Made by a program: the position numbers and the translations under genes. DNA of 64,000 nt from positions 1 to 64,000 of IMG/VR virus record IMGVR_UViG_3300032116_000122; one strand, written 5' to 3'. Numbering within the stretch: position 1 is the first letter of the stretch; each line of letters starts with the position of its first letter. This document shows, one piece after another, positions 13,425 to 22,049 of the stretch. This stretch comes from a virus. Below the pieces are notes generated by a model that was not told the DNA's origin, did not search any database, and saw nothing but the letters and a program-made list of their open reading frames with translations.

Positions 13425-15151
13425 TGTCAAGGTTTGCCCAACGCACTCAACGCACTGGTGTGGTCGATGACTTTCTGCCCAACGTCAGCCGACCCGAAAA
13501 ATACCTTCGCAACTCCGAGGGCATGCCTTGGGTTAGGCCATCAGATTGGCTAAATACCACTCCGGTTGCAGCGACAGAAATCTGTTTTCTGTACGCCGTT
13601 TATCAACCTGACTCAAACTTTCTTCAGTTCAGCGTTACGACATCATCCGGCAATTTTACGGTTGATTGGGGCAATGGCACAAGCAACTCGTATGCCTCAG
13701 GCACGTCGGTCGCCAAACAGTTCTTGTGGGCTAGTTATGGGAACTTGTCAGCAAGGGGTTATCGCCAAGCTCGAGTCCGAATTACTGGCAACATTACAGG
13801 GGTCAATTTCAACCTAAGGCATGCAAGTGTTATTACCCCCTCCGCTTCGTCGCAAATTGTTGAAATAAGCGCCCAGGGTTCATCTATCACATCTTTCACA
13901 ATGTCTGCATCGAGTGTGAACATTACTCACCTGAGCTTAGAAAACTTTGCTTTTATCGGCACCTGTTCGATAACCAGCATGGCCCGCATGTTCAGCAATT
14001 GTAATGCCTTGCAGTCAGTGTCTTTGCCGAACACGGCAGCCGTCACCAACATGAGCGTTATGTTCAACGCTTGTTACAGCTTGCAGTCAGTGTCTTTGCC
14101 GAACACGTCGAGCGTCACCAACATGAACAGCATGTTCAACAATTGTTCCAGCTTGCAGTCAGTGTCGCTGACAAACACGTCAGCCGTCACCGACATGGGC
14201 GGCATGTTCAACGCTTGTTACAGCTTGCAGTCAGTGTCGCTGACAAACACGTCAGCCGCCACCAACATGAACAGCATGTTTAGCGGTTGTTACAACTTGC
14301 AGTCAGTGTCGCTGCCAAACACGGCAGCCGTTACCGACATGATCCAGATGTTTAGCGGTTGTTACAGCTTGCAGTCGGTGTCTTTGCCGAACACGGCAGC
14401 CGTTACCGACATGAGCTTCATGTTCGACACTTGTGCCAGCTTGCAGTCGGTGTCGCTGCCAAACACGTCAGCCGCTACCAACATGAGCTTCATGTTTAGC
14501 GGTTGTTACAGCTTGCAGTCGGTGTCTTTGCCGAACACGGCAGCCGTTACCGACATGACCCAGATGTTTGGCAGTTGTTACAGCTTGCAGTCGGTGTCGC
14601 TAACGAACACGTCAGCCGTCACCAACATGAACAGCATGTTTAGCGGTTGTTCCAGCTTGCAGTCAGTGTCGCTGACAAACACGGCGGCCGTCACCGACAT
14701 GGGCGGCATGTTTAGCAGTTGTTCCAGCTTGCAGTCGGTGTCTTTGCCGAACACGGCGGCCGTCACCGACATGGGCGGCATGTTTAGCAGTTGTTACAAC
14801 TTGCAGTCGGTGTCGCTGGCGAACACGGCAGCCGTCTACAACATGGCTCAGATGTTCAACAATTGTTACGGCTTGCAGTCAGTGACAGGGCTAAGCGGCG
14901 CAAGCGCTTACGGCAGCGGCACCTACACCAGCATGTTCAACAATTGTCCCAGCCTGCAATCTATTTCAGCAACCAACATGAAATTCACTCACAGCATCCA
15001 ATACTGCAAACTAAGCGCAACTTACCTCAACGCTTACTACACAGCCCTCCCGACCGTCAGCGCCCAAACCTTGTCTGTCACCGGCAACTGGGGAACCGCC
15101 ACCGACAACCCCGCAATTGCAACTGCTAAAGGATGGACGGTCACAGGATGA
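13424..15151 (+). CDS. BspA-type repeat tail protein
   Basis: The 575-residue protein has an N-terminal beta domain (residues 1-165) with an FTVDWGNGTSNSYASG segment like PKD/BACON-type domains, then tandem repeats of the BspA/DUF285 leucine-rich type, and a 70-residue cap. The unit of 24 residues is MFxxCxxLQSVSLxNTxAxTxM. Twelve regular units and two divergent ones are visible from about residue 189. These repeats form a curved solenoid used in adhesion by bacterial surface proteins; here they probably bind the host receptor. Each unit has one Cys at a fixed place. There is no signal peptide, as expected for a virion protein. Confidence 0.78.
   Translation: MSRFAQRTQRTGVVDDFLPNVSRPEKYLRNSEGMPWVRPSDWLNTTPVAATEICFLYAVYQPDSNFLQFSVTTSSGNFTVDWGNGTSNSYASGTSVAKQFLWASYGNLSARGYRQARVRITGNITGVNFNLRHASVITPSASSQIVEISAQGSSITSFTMSASSVNITHLSLENFAFIGTCSITSMARMFSNCNALQSVSLPNTAAVTNMSVMFNACYSLQSVSLPNTSSVTNMNSMFNNCSSLQSVSLTNTSAVTDMGGMFNACYSLQSVSLTNTSAATNMNSMFSGCYNLQSVSLPNTAAVTDMIQMFSGCYSLQSVSLPNTAAVTDMSFMFDTCASLQSVSLPNTSAATNMSFMFSGCYSLQSVSLPNTAAVTDMTQMFGSCYSLQSVSLTNTSAVTNMNSMFSGCSSLQSVSLTNTAAVTDMGGMFSSCSSLQSVSLPNTAAVTDMGGMFSSCYNLQSVSLANTAAVYNMAQMFNNCYGLQSVTGLSGASAYGSGTYTSMFNNCPSLQSISATNMKFTHSIQYCKLSATYLNAYYTALPTVSAQTLSVTGNWGTATDNPAIATAKGWTVTG
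13988..14932 (+). repeat. 72-bp tandem coding repeats
   Basis: Twelve in-frame copies of a 72-bp unit and one of 81 bp lie head to tail inside the BspA-type gene. Each contains a nearly constant block (CAGCTTGCAGTC(A/G)GTGTC) and a variable block encoding two residues before and after the fixed Cys and the last residues of the unit. High identity between copies favours unequal recombination. Confidence 0.85.
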
Positions 15152-15381
15152 ACCCCGGCTTCTACAAAAACGACGACGGCATTCTGCTATACGGCCCCAA
15201 CTTTGTGCTCAACAAGGATTACGAACTGCGCAAAGAAACAAAAGATGAACATACCTATCCTGTTGATGGTTGGTATTGGTTTGATACAGAAGAAGAAGCA
15301 CGGGCATACTTTGAGTTACCAATAGAAGTTGGGATACCCCATTTGCATGGGATGAGAATACCCTTTCATGGGTTAATATAA
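15148..15381 (+). CDS. Hypothetical protein beside fibre gene
   Basis: The ATG at 15148 overlaps the stop of the repeat protein (ATGA), so I prefer it to the in-frame start at 15133. The 77-residue product is acidic and aromatic, with a PVDGWYWFDTEEEARAYFEL segment. Small genes directly behind receptor-binding genes sometimes encode fibre chaperones, and the WYWFDTEEEA pattern resembles parts of tail fibre assembly proteins. That assignment is tentative. GC content drops again within this gene. Confidence 0.5.
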   Translation: MNPGFYKNDDGILLYGPNFVLNKDYELRKETKDEHTYPVDGWYWFDTEEEARAYFELPIEVGIPHLHGMRIPFHGLI

Positions 15382-15412
15382 TTCCGCCAGACCTATCAAC
15401 AGGAGAAGAATA

Positions 15413-15568
15413 ATGTCCAATGTACAACTAGACGTCAACAAGATTGTTGAATCGCTCGTAAATCAGATTTCACAGCAGGCCCAGCGTATAGCAGTCCTAG
15501 AGGCTACAATTGATGCTATCCAAAAGGCCAAGCAGGAGGTCACTGATGTATCTGACAAAACAAAATAA
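15413..15568 (+). CDS. Small coiled-coil protein, 51 aa
   Basis: This short gene has an AGGAGAAG site before its ATG. The 51-residue product is a single predicted amphipathic helix with heptad-like spacing (VNKIVESLVNQISQQAQRI), and no Cys or membrane segment. It overlaps the start of the holin-like gene by 23 bp. Small coiled-coil proteins in front of the lysis pair could be lysis regulators or minor tail components; the sequence does not say which. Confidence 0.5.
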   Translation: MSNVQLDVNKIVESLVNQISQQAQRIAVLEATIDAIQKAKQEVTDVSDKTK

Positions 15569-15737
15569 AGCCCTAATTGCATCGTACGCACGTAGCGTAC
15601 TTGGCGCTGCCGTAGCTACCTACACCGCTACCCAAGACTGGAAGCTCACCCTTAATGCCCTCTGGGCCGCTGCCCTTCCTGTTGCTATGCGCTTCCTTAA
15701 CCCCAAGGACATTGCGTTCGGTAAGGGGTCTGAGTGA
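15546..15737 (+). CDS. Putative holin
   Basis: I place the start at the ATG at 15546 because GGAGG lies about 6 nt upstream; the longer frame from 15510 lacks this. The 63-residue product has two hydrophobic stretches, near residues 10-22 and 31-46 (LNALWAAALPVAMRFL), and ends LNPKDIAFGKGSE. Small proteins of this shape directly upstream of an endolysin are common in actinobacterial phages and are taken as holins that permeabilise the membrane. The stop overlaps the endolysin GTG start. Confidence 0.6.
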   Translation: MYLTKQNKALIASYARSVLGAAVATYTATQDWKLTLNALWAAALPVAMRFLNPKDIAFGKGSE

Positions 15738-16549
15738 ATTACCCATACATCAAACTAGTACTTCCCTCAGCCCTAGCAAATCATAAGAACGGTCAGCTTC
15801 CGCAGGAGCTTCTTGCCAAGGTAAAAACCGGTGGTTTGATGTACGCACCTGCCGCTGAGCAGTTCAACAAGATGTACGATGCCGCCCTTGCCGCCGGTCA
15901 CAAGCTTAGGAATGTTGGCGACTACCGTTCTTTCCAGGGCCAGTTGAACATGTTCATGGACCGGTACACCACCACTGACCAGGGACGCAACCCTCAAGTT
16001 ACTCGTCAGTACGAGGGTAAAACCTGGTATCTCAAGCCTGGTAAGGCTCCCAGTGCTGCCCCAGATCCAACCGGCAAGAAGGGCTCTAACCACGGTTGGG
16101 GTCTTGCTATTGACCTCGGTTACGAAGCTGGTGGCAAGGTTCAGTCGATGGGTGGAGCTTGCTTTGAGTGGATGTGCGCCAACGCCCCTAAGTGGGGTTT
16201 CTACCTTCAGACCGGCGACAAGAACTCAAAGGAATTTGAGTCCTGGCACTGGCAGTACTGTCTTGGCGATAAGGCCCCAGATGGTTCTGTAGCGGCCCCT
16301 GTAGAGGCAATCAAGCCCTCAGGCGGGTCTCCAGAAGCTGGCCCCATGAAGTTTGACTACCCTGGTACCCCGGTTCAGCGTGGGTCTAAAGGGCCAGCTG
16401 CTGCTCTTGTACAAGCCATCATCGGAGCTACCGCTGACGGTGACTTTGGCCCCCGTTCAGAGCAAGCCCTAAAAGCTTGGCAAACAGCTAATGGTCTAAA
16501 AGCAGACGGCATCGTTGGTCCTGTAACATGGAAGAAGATGTTCGGCTGA
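15734..16549 (+). CDS. Endolysin: M15 peptidase with PG-binding domain
   Basis: The 271-residue enzyme cuts peptidoglycan stem peptides at lysis. The first 185 residues form a VanY-type D-Ala-D-Ala carboxypeptidase/L-Ala-D-Glu peptidase domain: SNHGWGLAIDLG places zinc ligands at H120 and D127, and SWHWQ places H172. A Pro/Gly linker leads to a peptidoglycan-binding type 1 domain (about residues 205-271) with the usual DGDFGPRSEQALKAWQ and DGIVGPVTW motifs. It starts at GTG behind AAGGGG and overlaps the putative holin. It has no signal peptide, so it needs the holin for release. Confidence 0.9.
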   Translation: MNYPYIKLVLPSALANHKNGQLPQELLAKVKTGGLMYAPAAEQFNKMYDAALAAGHKLRNVGDYRSFQGQLNMFMDRYTTTDQGRNPQVTRQYEGKTWYLKPGKAPSAAPDPTGKKGSNHGWGLAIDLGYEAGGKVQSMGGACFEWMCANAPKWGFYLQTGDKNSKEFESWHWQYCLGDKAPDGSVAAPVEAIKPSGGSPEAGPMKFDYPGTPVQRGSKGPAAALVQAIIGATADGDFGPRSEQALKAWQTANGLKADGIVGPVTWKKMFG

Positions 16550-16561
16550 TAGGAGCCTCAA

Positions 16562-17509
16562 ATGGCAGTTAGAATACAGATGCGACGTGGTACCACTCAA
16601 CAGTGGACTGACGCAGCAGGCACCACTAACGCTGTGTTGGCAGCTGGTGAGATTGGTGTAGACACTACATCAAAGCAACTAAAAGTTGGAGATGGTAGCA
16701 CTACATGGGCGTCCTTACCTTTTTTTAACTCAGGAACAATCACTGAGGTAATAGCTGGTACTGGGTTAACCGGTGGTGGAACTTCCGGGGTTGTTACACT
16801 CACTGTATCTACGTCCGGGTCTACTGGATTGATCACGCGAGGTACCCTAACAACCAAGGGCGACATCTTGGTTGCCTCAGCTGCAAACACACCAACAAAG
16901 TTGGCAGTTGGCACAGACGGTCAAATGTTAGCAGCTGATTCTTCTCAAGCTACTGGTTTAACTTGGGTTAACGGAGCAACAATTGCTGGATCGGAAACGC
17001 TAACAAACAAGACTTTAACAAGCCCCACTATTAACGGTGGCACAGTATCTACTGCCACGGTTACAAACCCAACTGTTACTACCGGTACATTTACATCGCC
17101 AACTTTAGTAACACCAATATTTACTGCCCCAATAGAATCATGGAACGTTGTTGGTTCAGCACCATCGTCTACCCAAAACATAGATGTTAAGACCTCATCT
17201 GCGTGGGTGTACACCAGCAACGCAACAACAAATACTGTACTCAACATACGAGGAAACGGCTCAACTACCCTTAACTCTATGCTCTCAAATAACCAAAGCA
17301 TTACAGTTGCGGTAGGTGTAACAAACGGGTCTACCCCGTATTACCCAACATCCATAACTATTGATGGCTCGGCAGTTACACCTAAATGGCAAGGCGGCAC
17401 AGCACCTACAGCTGGCAGCGCAAACAGCGTAGATATATACGCTTACACTATCATTAAAACCGCTACTAATACATACACGGTGTTTGCCTCACAGACTAAG
17501 TTTGCGTAA
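16562..17509 (+). CDS. Tail fibre with Mtd-type N-terminus
   Basis: The 315-residue product begins with the segment typical of major tropism determinant-like and hyaluronidase-like phage fibres: RIQMRRGTTQQW, LAAGEIGVDTTSKQLKVGDG and TTWASLPFF. A Thr/Gly/Ser-rich shaft follows, with ETLTNKTLTSPTINGG and TPTKLAVGTDGQML motifs known from tailed phage fibres. The C-terminal 130 residues form a beta-rich head domain. The N-terminus attaches to the baseplate and the C-terminus probably contacts the host. AGGAGC precedes the ATG, and TAATG links it to the next gene. Confidence 0.75.
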   Translation: MAVRIQMRRGTTQQWTDAAGTTNAVLAAGEIGVDTTSKQLKVGDGSTTWASLPFFNSGTITEVIAGTGLTGGGTSGVVTLTVSTSGSTGLITRGTLTTKGDILVASAANTPTKLAVGTDGQMLAADSSQATGLTWVNGATIAGSETLTNKTLTSPTINGGTVSTATVTNPTVTTGTFTSPTLVTPIFTAPIESWNVVGSAPSSTQNIDVKTSSAWVYTSNATTNTVLNIRGNGSTTLNSMLSNNQSITVAVGVTNGSTPYYPTSITIDGSAVTPKWQGGTAPTAGSANSVDIYAYTIIKTATNTYTVFASQTKFA

Positions 17510-18936
17510 TGCCGTTAGTATCCACCTTTTCTTCTGGGTCTTCAAGATCCCTAGGTCTTGGCAGTGGTATCAGACCGGGCGCCCCAACAATAACGGGTAT
17601 TTCATACCTAAACGGTACTACCGGAGGTCGCCTAGAGGTGTCGTTTACTGCTGGTACGGTTGGCACAACTGCCACAACTGACTATCAGTACTCGTTAAAC
17701 AACGGTGCAACATGGACAACTCGATCTGGCACTGCGTCTCCAGTGGTCATCACTGGGCTAACAAATGGCACAAGCTACACAATAAGGCTACGTGCTGTTA
17801 ACTCAATTGGAGCCTCCGAACAATCCAACTCTACGGTTGGTCGCCCAATAGCTCTTCCTGGAGCACCATCAGTATCTGTGACGATGCACCCAACTGATCT
17901 TGGTAAGATCAACGTTGCTGTTACAGACGGAACTGCTGGTACAGACAGCCTAAACGGCACTACCCCGTACGAGTACAGTTTGAACTCTGGGTCAACCTGG
18001 ACAACTGTTTCATCTGCTAACTTTACAATCAGTGGATTAGCTAATGAAACTTCTTATACTGTAACCGTTAGAGCGATAACTACAAACAATGACAGGTCTA
18101 GTTCTGGGAGTGGAACTGGGTCTACTAGACCTGTTGCTCCCTACACAGCTAGACCCACAGCTACTAAGAATGGGTCGAGCTTTAACGTTACCTGGGGTGC
18201 TATCACTGACGTAGGTTCTGGTGTAGCCTCAGCTACAGTAATTCAAACGTTTATTGGGTCAAGCTCTGGGTATGTCAGTGGTAGCACCTACTCCATACCA
18301 TCTGGCTCATTTAGTGGTGGCACTGTAACTATGAGTGTTCCAAGTAACAGAAGAAACACACCTTCTGGTGAAACTTGGCAAGTTACATACCAAATATACG
18401 TTGTAGACAACGTGGGAACTACATTCACCAGTGAAGGTTCATTCTTTGAATGGACAAGACCACTTGGTACGTACAACATTGGTCTAACCGATGCTGATTC
18501 ATTTGGAACAAACTGGGCTAACCTTGCTGTGGCCGATGAGGCCGTCGTACGTAGGTCAACAACCTGGAGTTATGGTGCGTTTTTCTATGGGACACAACTA
18601 CCAGACACCTGCAAAGGGTTCGCTGCGGACAGCGGAACTATATTTGTAAAAAGAGCGGGGTCTACAGCTGCATTTAGAGGAAACACGGGCACATTCACAT
18701 TTAGAGTTCACGACAGAACTTCGGCTTCAGGGGCTGCGTCGTTTTCTGGAACTGAAGCAACAGCTTATCTATCAGGCGATAACGCATCAACGTATGTGTC
18801 AATGCCTAGTGATTGGTTGTCAGCATTCGCAAACAGTACAGCATATGGTGTTGCCCTAACTAACCACAGCAACCAACCAGGTGGGTTGCGTGGTTTATCT
18901 GATTTCTCAGGTCTAATTACACTAGTATTCAACTAA
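17509..18936 (+). CDS. Fibronectin type III appendage protein
   Basis: The 475-residue product contains at least two and probably three fibronectin type III domains between residues 25 and 310. The signs are repeated YQYSLNNGATWTT/YEYSLNSGSTWTT strands and the ITGLTNGTSYTIRLRAVN and ISGLANETSYTVTVRAI signatures. The C-terminal 150 residues form a separate beta-rich domain of unknown type. Such domains are common on exposed phage tail and capsid proteins and help weak binding to cell-surface sugars. The start shares a base with the previous stop. It is the last appendage gene before the packaging block. Confidence 0.78.
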   Translation: MPLVSTFSSGSSRSLGLGSGIRPGAPTITGISYLNGTTGGRLEVSFTAGTVGTTATTDYQYSLNNGATWTTRSGTASPVVITGLTNGTSYTIRLRAVNSIGASEQSNSTVGRPIALPGAPSVSVTMHPTDLGKINVAVTDGTAGTDSLNGTTPYEYSLNSGSTWTTVSSANFTISGLANETSYTVTVRAITTNNDRSSSGSGTGSTRPVAPYTARPTATKNGSSFNVTWGAITDVGSGVASATVIQTFIGSSSGYVSGSTYSIPSGSFSGGTVTMSVPSNRRNTPSGETWQVTYQIYVVDNVGTTFTSEGSFFEWTRPLGTYNIGLTDADSFGTNWANLAVADEAVVRRSTTWSYGAFFYGTQLPDTCKGFAADSGTIFVKRAGSTAAFRGNTGTFTFRVHDRTSASGAASFSGTEATAYLSGDNASTYVSMPSDWLSAFANSTAYGVALTNHSNQPGGLRGLSDFSGLITLVFN

Positions 18937-18946
18937 GGAGCACCTC

Positions 18947-19510
18947 ATGGCCAATGAGCCCATGGACCCGGAGACAAAACAGCGACTTGATGCTTTAAAG
19001 AAAAGAAAAAGACTAGGGACTGGTCTAGGAGAGATTCTTGAGCAAAGTGAGGCGTCTGAGGGTCTTGGTAAAACTTTGTTTGCAGACACTGGTAGTACTG
19101 CAGAGAGAGCCGCTAGCGGACCAGATGTAGTTGACGACAGTGAAACTGAGGAAGATCCAGACGCGGTATTAACCTTAGAATGGGATAAGTTAAACCCACA
19201 AATATTTACAATGGTTAATATTGTTGAAACCGATGTCTACTACCAGGGCCCTAACCGCAGCAGTAGAGTAAGGAGGTTTAACTTTTCTACAGAAGAACCT
19301 GTTACGATCAATAATCAAAAAGCTTTGGAAAATGGCACTCTTGAAGGATACGTAACTGTTGAGTTTATAAAAAGAGCTTACAATAAGCCGTCCAATAGAT
19401 GCAAATATGGTCCAATGCCCGTTAAAGATTTTATTGAGTTTAAAGAGTCGGTGAGCCTTGGGCAAGCTATAGTTGACGTACTTGAACCACACACTTTTGT
19501 ATACGTATGA
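18947..19510 (+). CDS. Hypothetical protein, 187 aa
   Basis: The gene starts behind AAGGAGC. The N-terminal 75 residues are charged and low complexity (LDALKKRKR followed by an acidic Ser/Glu/Asp stretch), which suggests a disordered, interaction-prone tail. The C-terminal 110 residues look globular, with VETDVYYQGPNRSSRVRRFNF and TLEGYVTVEFIKRAY segments. I recognise no family. It lies between appendage and packaging genes and could be a minor virion protein. Confidence 0.5.
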   Translation: MANEPMDPETKQRLDALKKRKRLGTGLGEILEQSEASEGLGKTLFADTGSTAERAASGPDVVDDSETEEDPDAVLTLEWDKLNPQIFTMVNIVETDVYYQGPNRSSRVRRFNFSTEEPVTINNQKALENGTLEGYVTVEFIKRAYNKPSNRCKYGPMPVKDFIEFKESVSLGQAIVDVLEPHTFVYV

Positions 19511-19525
19511 GAATAAGGTTAACAA

Positions 19526-19858
19526 ATGATACTAACTGTTGTATGTTTAACAATAATAAGCTTATCTCTATATTTCCTATTTAGAGACACGCTAAACAGA
19601 CTTCAATATATAGGCCCTATTTATTGGATAACACGTGATAACACGCCTAAAGGAACACCATTGTTGTCTATTGGGTTTATGCGTCAGACTAGCTTTCCTT
19701 GGAAAGTAGGTAAGGGTTTACAGGTGAGCATTAGTAGGTATTCTTTTCAATTTGGCATTTGTAAGAAATCAAAACATTCTGACGAAACTGAGGGTATCCT
19801 AGGCGCTCTAGGTGGCAGATACCTAGATACTTCAACGAGCGACATACGGGAGTGGTGA
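19526..19858 (+). CDS. Membrane-anchored hypothetical protein
   Basis: The 110-residue product has one strongly hydrophobic N-terminal helix (residues 1-20, MILTVVCLTIISLSLYFLF) followed by a polar, basic domain with no Cys pattern or known motif. It may sit in the inner membrane with the rest in the cytoplasm. AAGG lies before the ATG, and a TAAGGT hexamer ends 6 bp upstream, so either leadered or leaderless translation is possible. Its TGA overlaps the next ATG. Confidence 0.5.
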   Translation: MILTVVCLTIISLSLYFLFRDTLNRLQYIGPIYWITRDNTPKGTPLLSIGFMRQTSFPWKVGKGLQVSISRYSFQFGICKKSKHSDETEGILGALGGRYLDTSTSDIREW

Positions 19859-20094
19859 TGTTTTTTAAACGAGAACAAAAGCCCCAGACACACAAAAAGT
19901 TAGCCCGGATTGAAAAAATGGATACTCCATCAATAGTTAATTGGATGGATATTACGATCATGAATCTTGGGCAAACATTTGACAGCTGGAGGTACAACGA
20001 CCTTCCAGAGGAAGAAGTTGCGCAGCATTTAGACATTATTAATGCTCTTTGGGATGAACTTTTGACTAGAAAAGCTAGTTTGAACAACAATTAG
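19858..20094 (+). CDS. Hypothetical protein, 78 aa
   Basis: I start this gene at the ATG at 19858, which forms TGATG with the preceding stop; the GTG codons at 19852 and 19855 are alternatives. The product is small, basic at the N-terminus and helical after residue 25. It has a DLPEEEVAQHLDIINALWDEL segment resembling a helix bundle. No family is recognised. It lies two genes upstream of the large terminase. Confidence 0.48.
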   Translation: MFFKREQKPQTHKKLARIEKMDTPSIVNWMDITIMNLGQTFDSWRYNDLPEEEVAQHLDIINALWDELLTRKASLNNN

Positions 20095-20123
20095 TGTATT
20101 ATTGAGCGTACAGGAGACAACTA

Positions 20124-20423
20124 ATGGTAAATTTAAACAGAAAAACAGACAAGGAAAATCCTCACCCTAACCGTAAAGCTTTGCTTCGCGGTAACGGGCA
20201 AGATCGTGAGTACCTGCATGAGTTGGTTAACAGCATTAACCACCTTGGTTACGACTTCGGTGCTGTGTCACCAATAATTTCTGGTGAACGGGAAGACTAC
20301 GGGTACTTAGTGAGCTTGCCAGATCTGTTTTATTTGATTGACAGAATTGCTGAATCCATTGGAATGCCAAAGAAACCACTAGATATTCCAAACCAAGGAA
20401 TACTCTATACAGAAGAAGTATAA
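20124..20423 (+). CDS. Hypothetical protein upstream of TerL
   Basis: The 99-residue product starts behind CAGGAG. It is charged at the N-terminus (LNRKTDKENPHPNRKALLRG) and then has helical segments (YLHELVNSINHLGYD; DLFYLIDRIAESIG). The place directly before the large terminase is where small terminase subunits often lie, but I see no clear helix-turn-helix, and a later gene at 22692 is a better candidate. The 3' end contains the TATAAT that may drive the terminase gene. Confidence 0.48.
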   Translation: MVNLNRKTDKENPHPNRKALLRGNGQDREYLHELVNSINHLGYDFGAVSPIISGEREDYGYLVSLPDLFYLIDRIAESIGMPKKPLDIPNQGILYTEEV

Positions 20424-20424
20424 T
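20419..20424 (+). promoter_or_regulatory. TATAAT box before TerL
   Basis: A perfect TATAAT overlaps the TAA stop of the preceding gene and ends exactly 6 bp before the terminase ATG, which has no ribosome binding site. The spacing fits a leaderless transcript that begins at the ATG. No clear -35 hexamer is visible. Confidence 0.48.
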
Positions 20425-20430
20425 TAGTTT

Positions 20431-21990
20431 ATGCAACAAGTGGCAGAAGAAGGTTCGATACCAGAGGACATCGAGGCGATTGAGCTCGATGAAACATCCC
20501 AGGAATTCATTGATCAGTTAGTTATGAAACTCATCCTCTTTACAGAGGAATTTTGTAACGTAACGTTTTTCCCATACCAAATACCAATTGCGTATCGAAT
20601 GATTGAGTCAATTGTTATTGGTGACGGTGAAGAGATTACACTTGTTGCTACCCGCCAGTCTGGAAAATCAGAAGTACTATCAAACGTGCTCGCATCTATG
20701 ATGGTTATTCTTCCTAAGTTGTCAAAAGTCTATCCAACCTGGCTTGGAAAGTTTGATAAAGGATTCTGGTGTGGGGTGTTTGCTCCAGTAGAAGACCAGG
20801 CTGATACGGTATTTAGCCGTATTGTAAATAAACTTACTAGCGATCACGCTATGGATTTTCTCCTTGACCCAGAAATCGATGACAAAGCCACATCTGGTGG
20901 GTCTCGTGGTAAGGGAAGGATCATAAGCCTTAAGCATTCAGGGTCTTTGTGCCGTATGCAAACCTGTAACCCTAAGGCAAAGATTGAATCTAAAACCTAC
21001 CATTTTGTGCTAGTAGACGAGGCTCAGGAAGCCGACGAGTTTATGATCACTAAATCAATCAAACCCATGTTGGCGTTCAACAACGGGAGTATTGCCCTTA
21101 CTGGAACCGCAACTCGTAACAAATCCTATTTTTACAAAATGATCCAGTTCAACAAACGCCGTGATGTCAACTCTCGCCGTAATCACCGTCAGTGCCATTT
21201 TGAGTACGACTGGAAGACAGCCGCAAAGTACAATGACAACTACGCAAAATTCATATCTAAGGAAAAAATAAGAATCGGAGAAGATTCTGACGAGTTCCAA
21301 ATGTCCTATTGCAATAAATGGATTCTTGAAAAGGGAATGTTTGTTTCAGATGAACGTCTATCACGCATGTACGACCAGTCAATGGGCCTCGTAAAGCAGT
21401 GGTGGAGAACACCAGTTGTCGTTGGAATTGACGTAGCAAGATCTAATGACTCGACAGTAGTAACGGTTTGTTGGGTTGATTGGGATCATCCTGATGGCTT
21501 TGGGTTCTATGAACATAGAGTCCTAAACTGGTTGGAGATTAACAATGAAGAATGGGAATCCCAGTATTTTGAGATTATTGACTTTCTTCGCAATTATAAT
21601 GTGTACAGAATTGGTGTTGATGCCCAGGGTGTTGGCGGTGCTGTAGCAGAGCGGTTGCAAATTTTGCTTCCAAAAATTGAGGTCCTTGCTGTTACCTCAG
21701 ACGCCAAAAACCAAAATGAACGTTGGGTTCATCTAACTGAACTTATACAGCGTGACCAACTCATCATCCCTGGTCACTCAAAAGCACGTCGTACACGATC
21801 ATGGAAACGCTTTAATCAGCAAATGTCAGACCTAGAGAAGGTGTACAGAGGACCCTATTTATTGGCCTCAGCACCAGAAGAAAAGGGCGCTTTTGACGAC
21901 TACCCAGATTCCTTGGCTATCGCATGCGCTATGTCTGTCGCTGACACCATGCCAATGGTGACCGTATCTGAGAGTCCGTTTTTCAGATAA
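20431..21990 (+). CDS. terL: Terminase large subunit
   Basis: The 519-residue motor packages DNA into proheads and cuts it. The ATPase domain has Walker A at residues 73-80 (ATRQSGKS) and Walker B LVDEA with D196/E197, followed by the LTGTATR coupling motif. The C-terminal nuclease is RNase H-like, with acidic residues D334 (VVGIDVA), D397 (GVDAQG) and D490/D493 (DDYPDS). Length and motif order are those of Terminase_6-type large subunits. There is no Shine-Dalgarno sequence; a TATAAT 6 bp upstream suggests a leaderless message. Head genes follow within 4 kb. Confidence 0.93.
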   Translation: MQQVAEEGSIPEDIEAIELDETSQEFIDQLVMKLILFTEEFCNVTFFPYQIPIAYRMIESIVIGDGEEITLVATRQSGKSEVLSNVLASMMVILPKLSKVYPTWLGKFDKGFWCGVFAPVEDQADTVFSRIVNKLTSDHAMDFLLDPEIDDKATSGGSRGKGRIISLKHSGSLCRMQTCNPKAKIESKTYHFVLVDEAQEADEFMITKSIKPMLAFNNGSIALTGTATRNKSYFYKMIQFNKRRDVNSRRNHRQCHFEYDWKTAAKYNDNYAKFISKEKIRIGEDSDEFQMSYCNKWILEKGMFVSDERLSRMYDQSMGLVKQWWRTPVVVGIDVARSNDSTVVTVCWVDWDHPDGFGFYEHRVLNWLEINNEEWESQYFEIIDFLRNYNVYRIGVDAQGVGGAVAERLQILLPKIEVLAVTSDAKNQNERWVHLTELIQRDQLIIPGHSKARRTRSWKRFNQQMSDLEKVYRGPYLLASAPEEKGAFDDYPDSLAIACAMSVADTMPMVTVSESPFFR

Positions 21991-22049
21991 GAGCATCAAA
22001 ACGTGGTAATCTACATATATACACGTCCATTCCAACAGGAGGATAACCT

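Noticed and set aside
13988-15010. Repeat array considered as CRISPR
   Set aside because: The units are in frame, 72 bp, without spacers of constant length between identical repeats, and encode a known protein repeat.
13988-15010. Diversity-generating retroelement target
   Set aside because: No reverse transcriptase gene or template repeat is present in the window, and the variable positions are not limited to adenine-derived changes.
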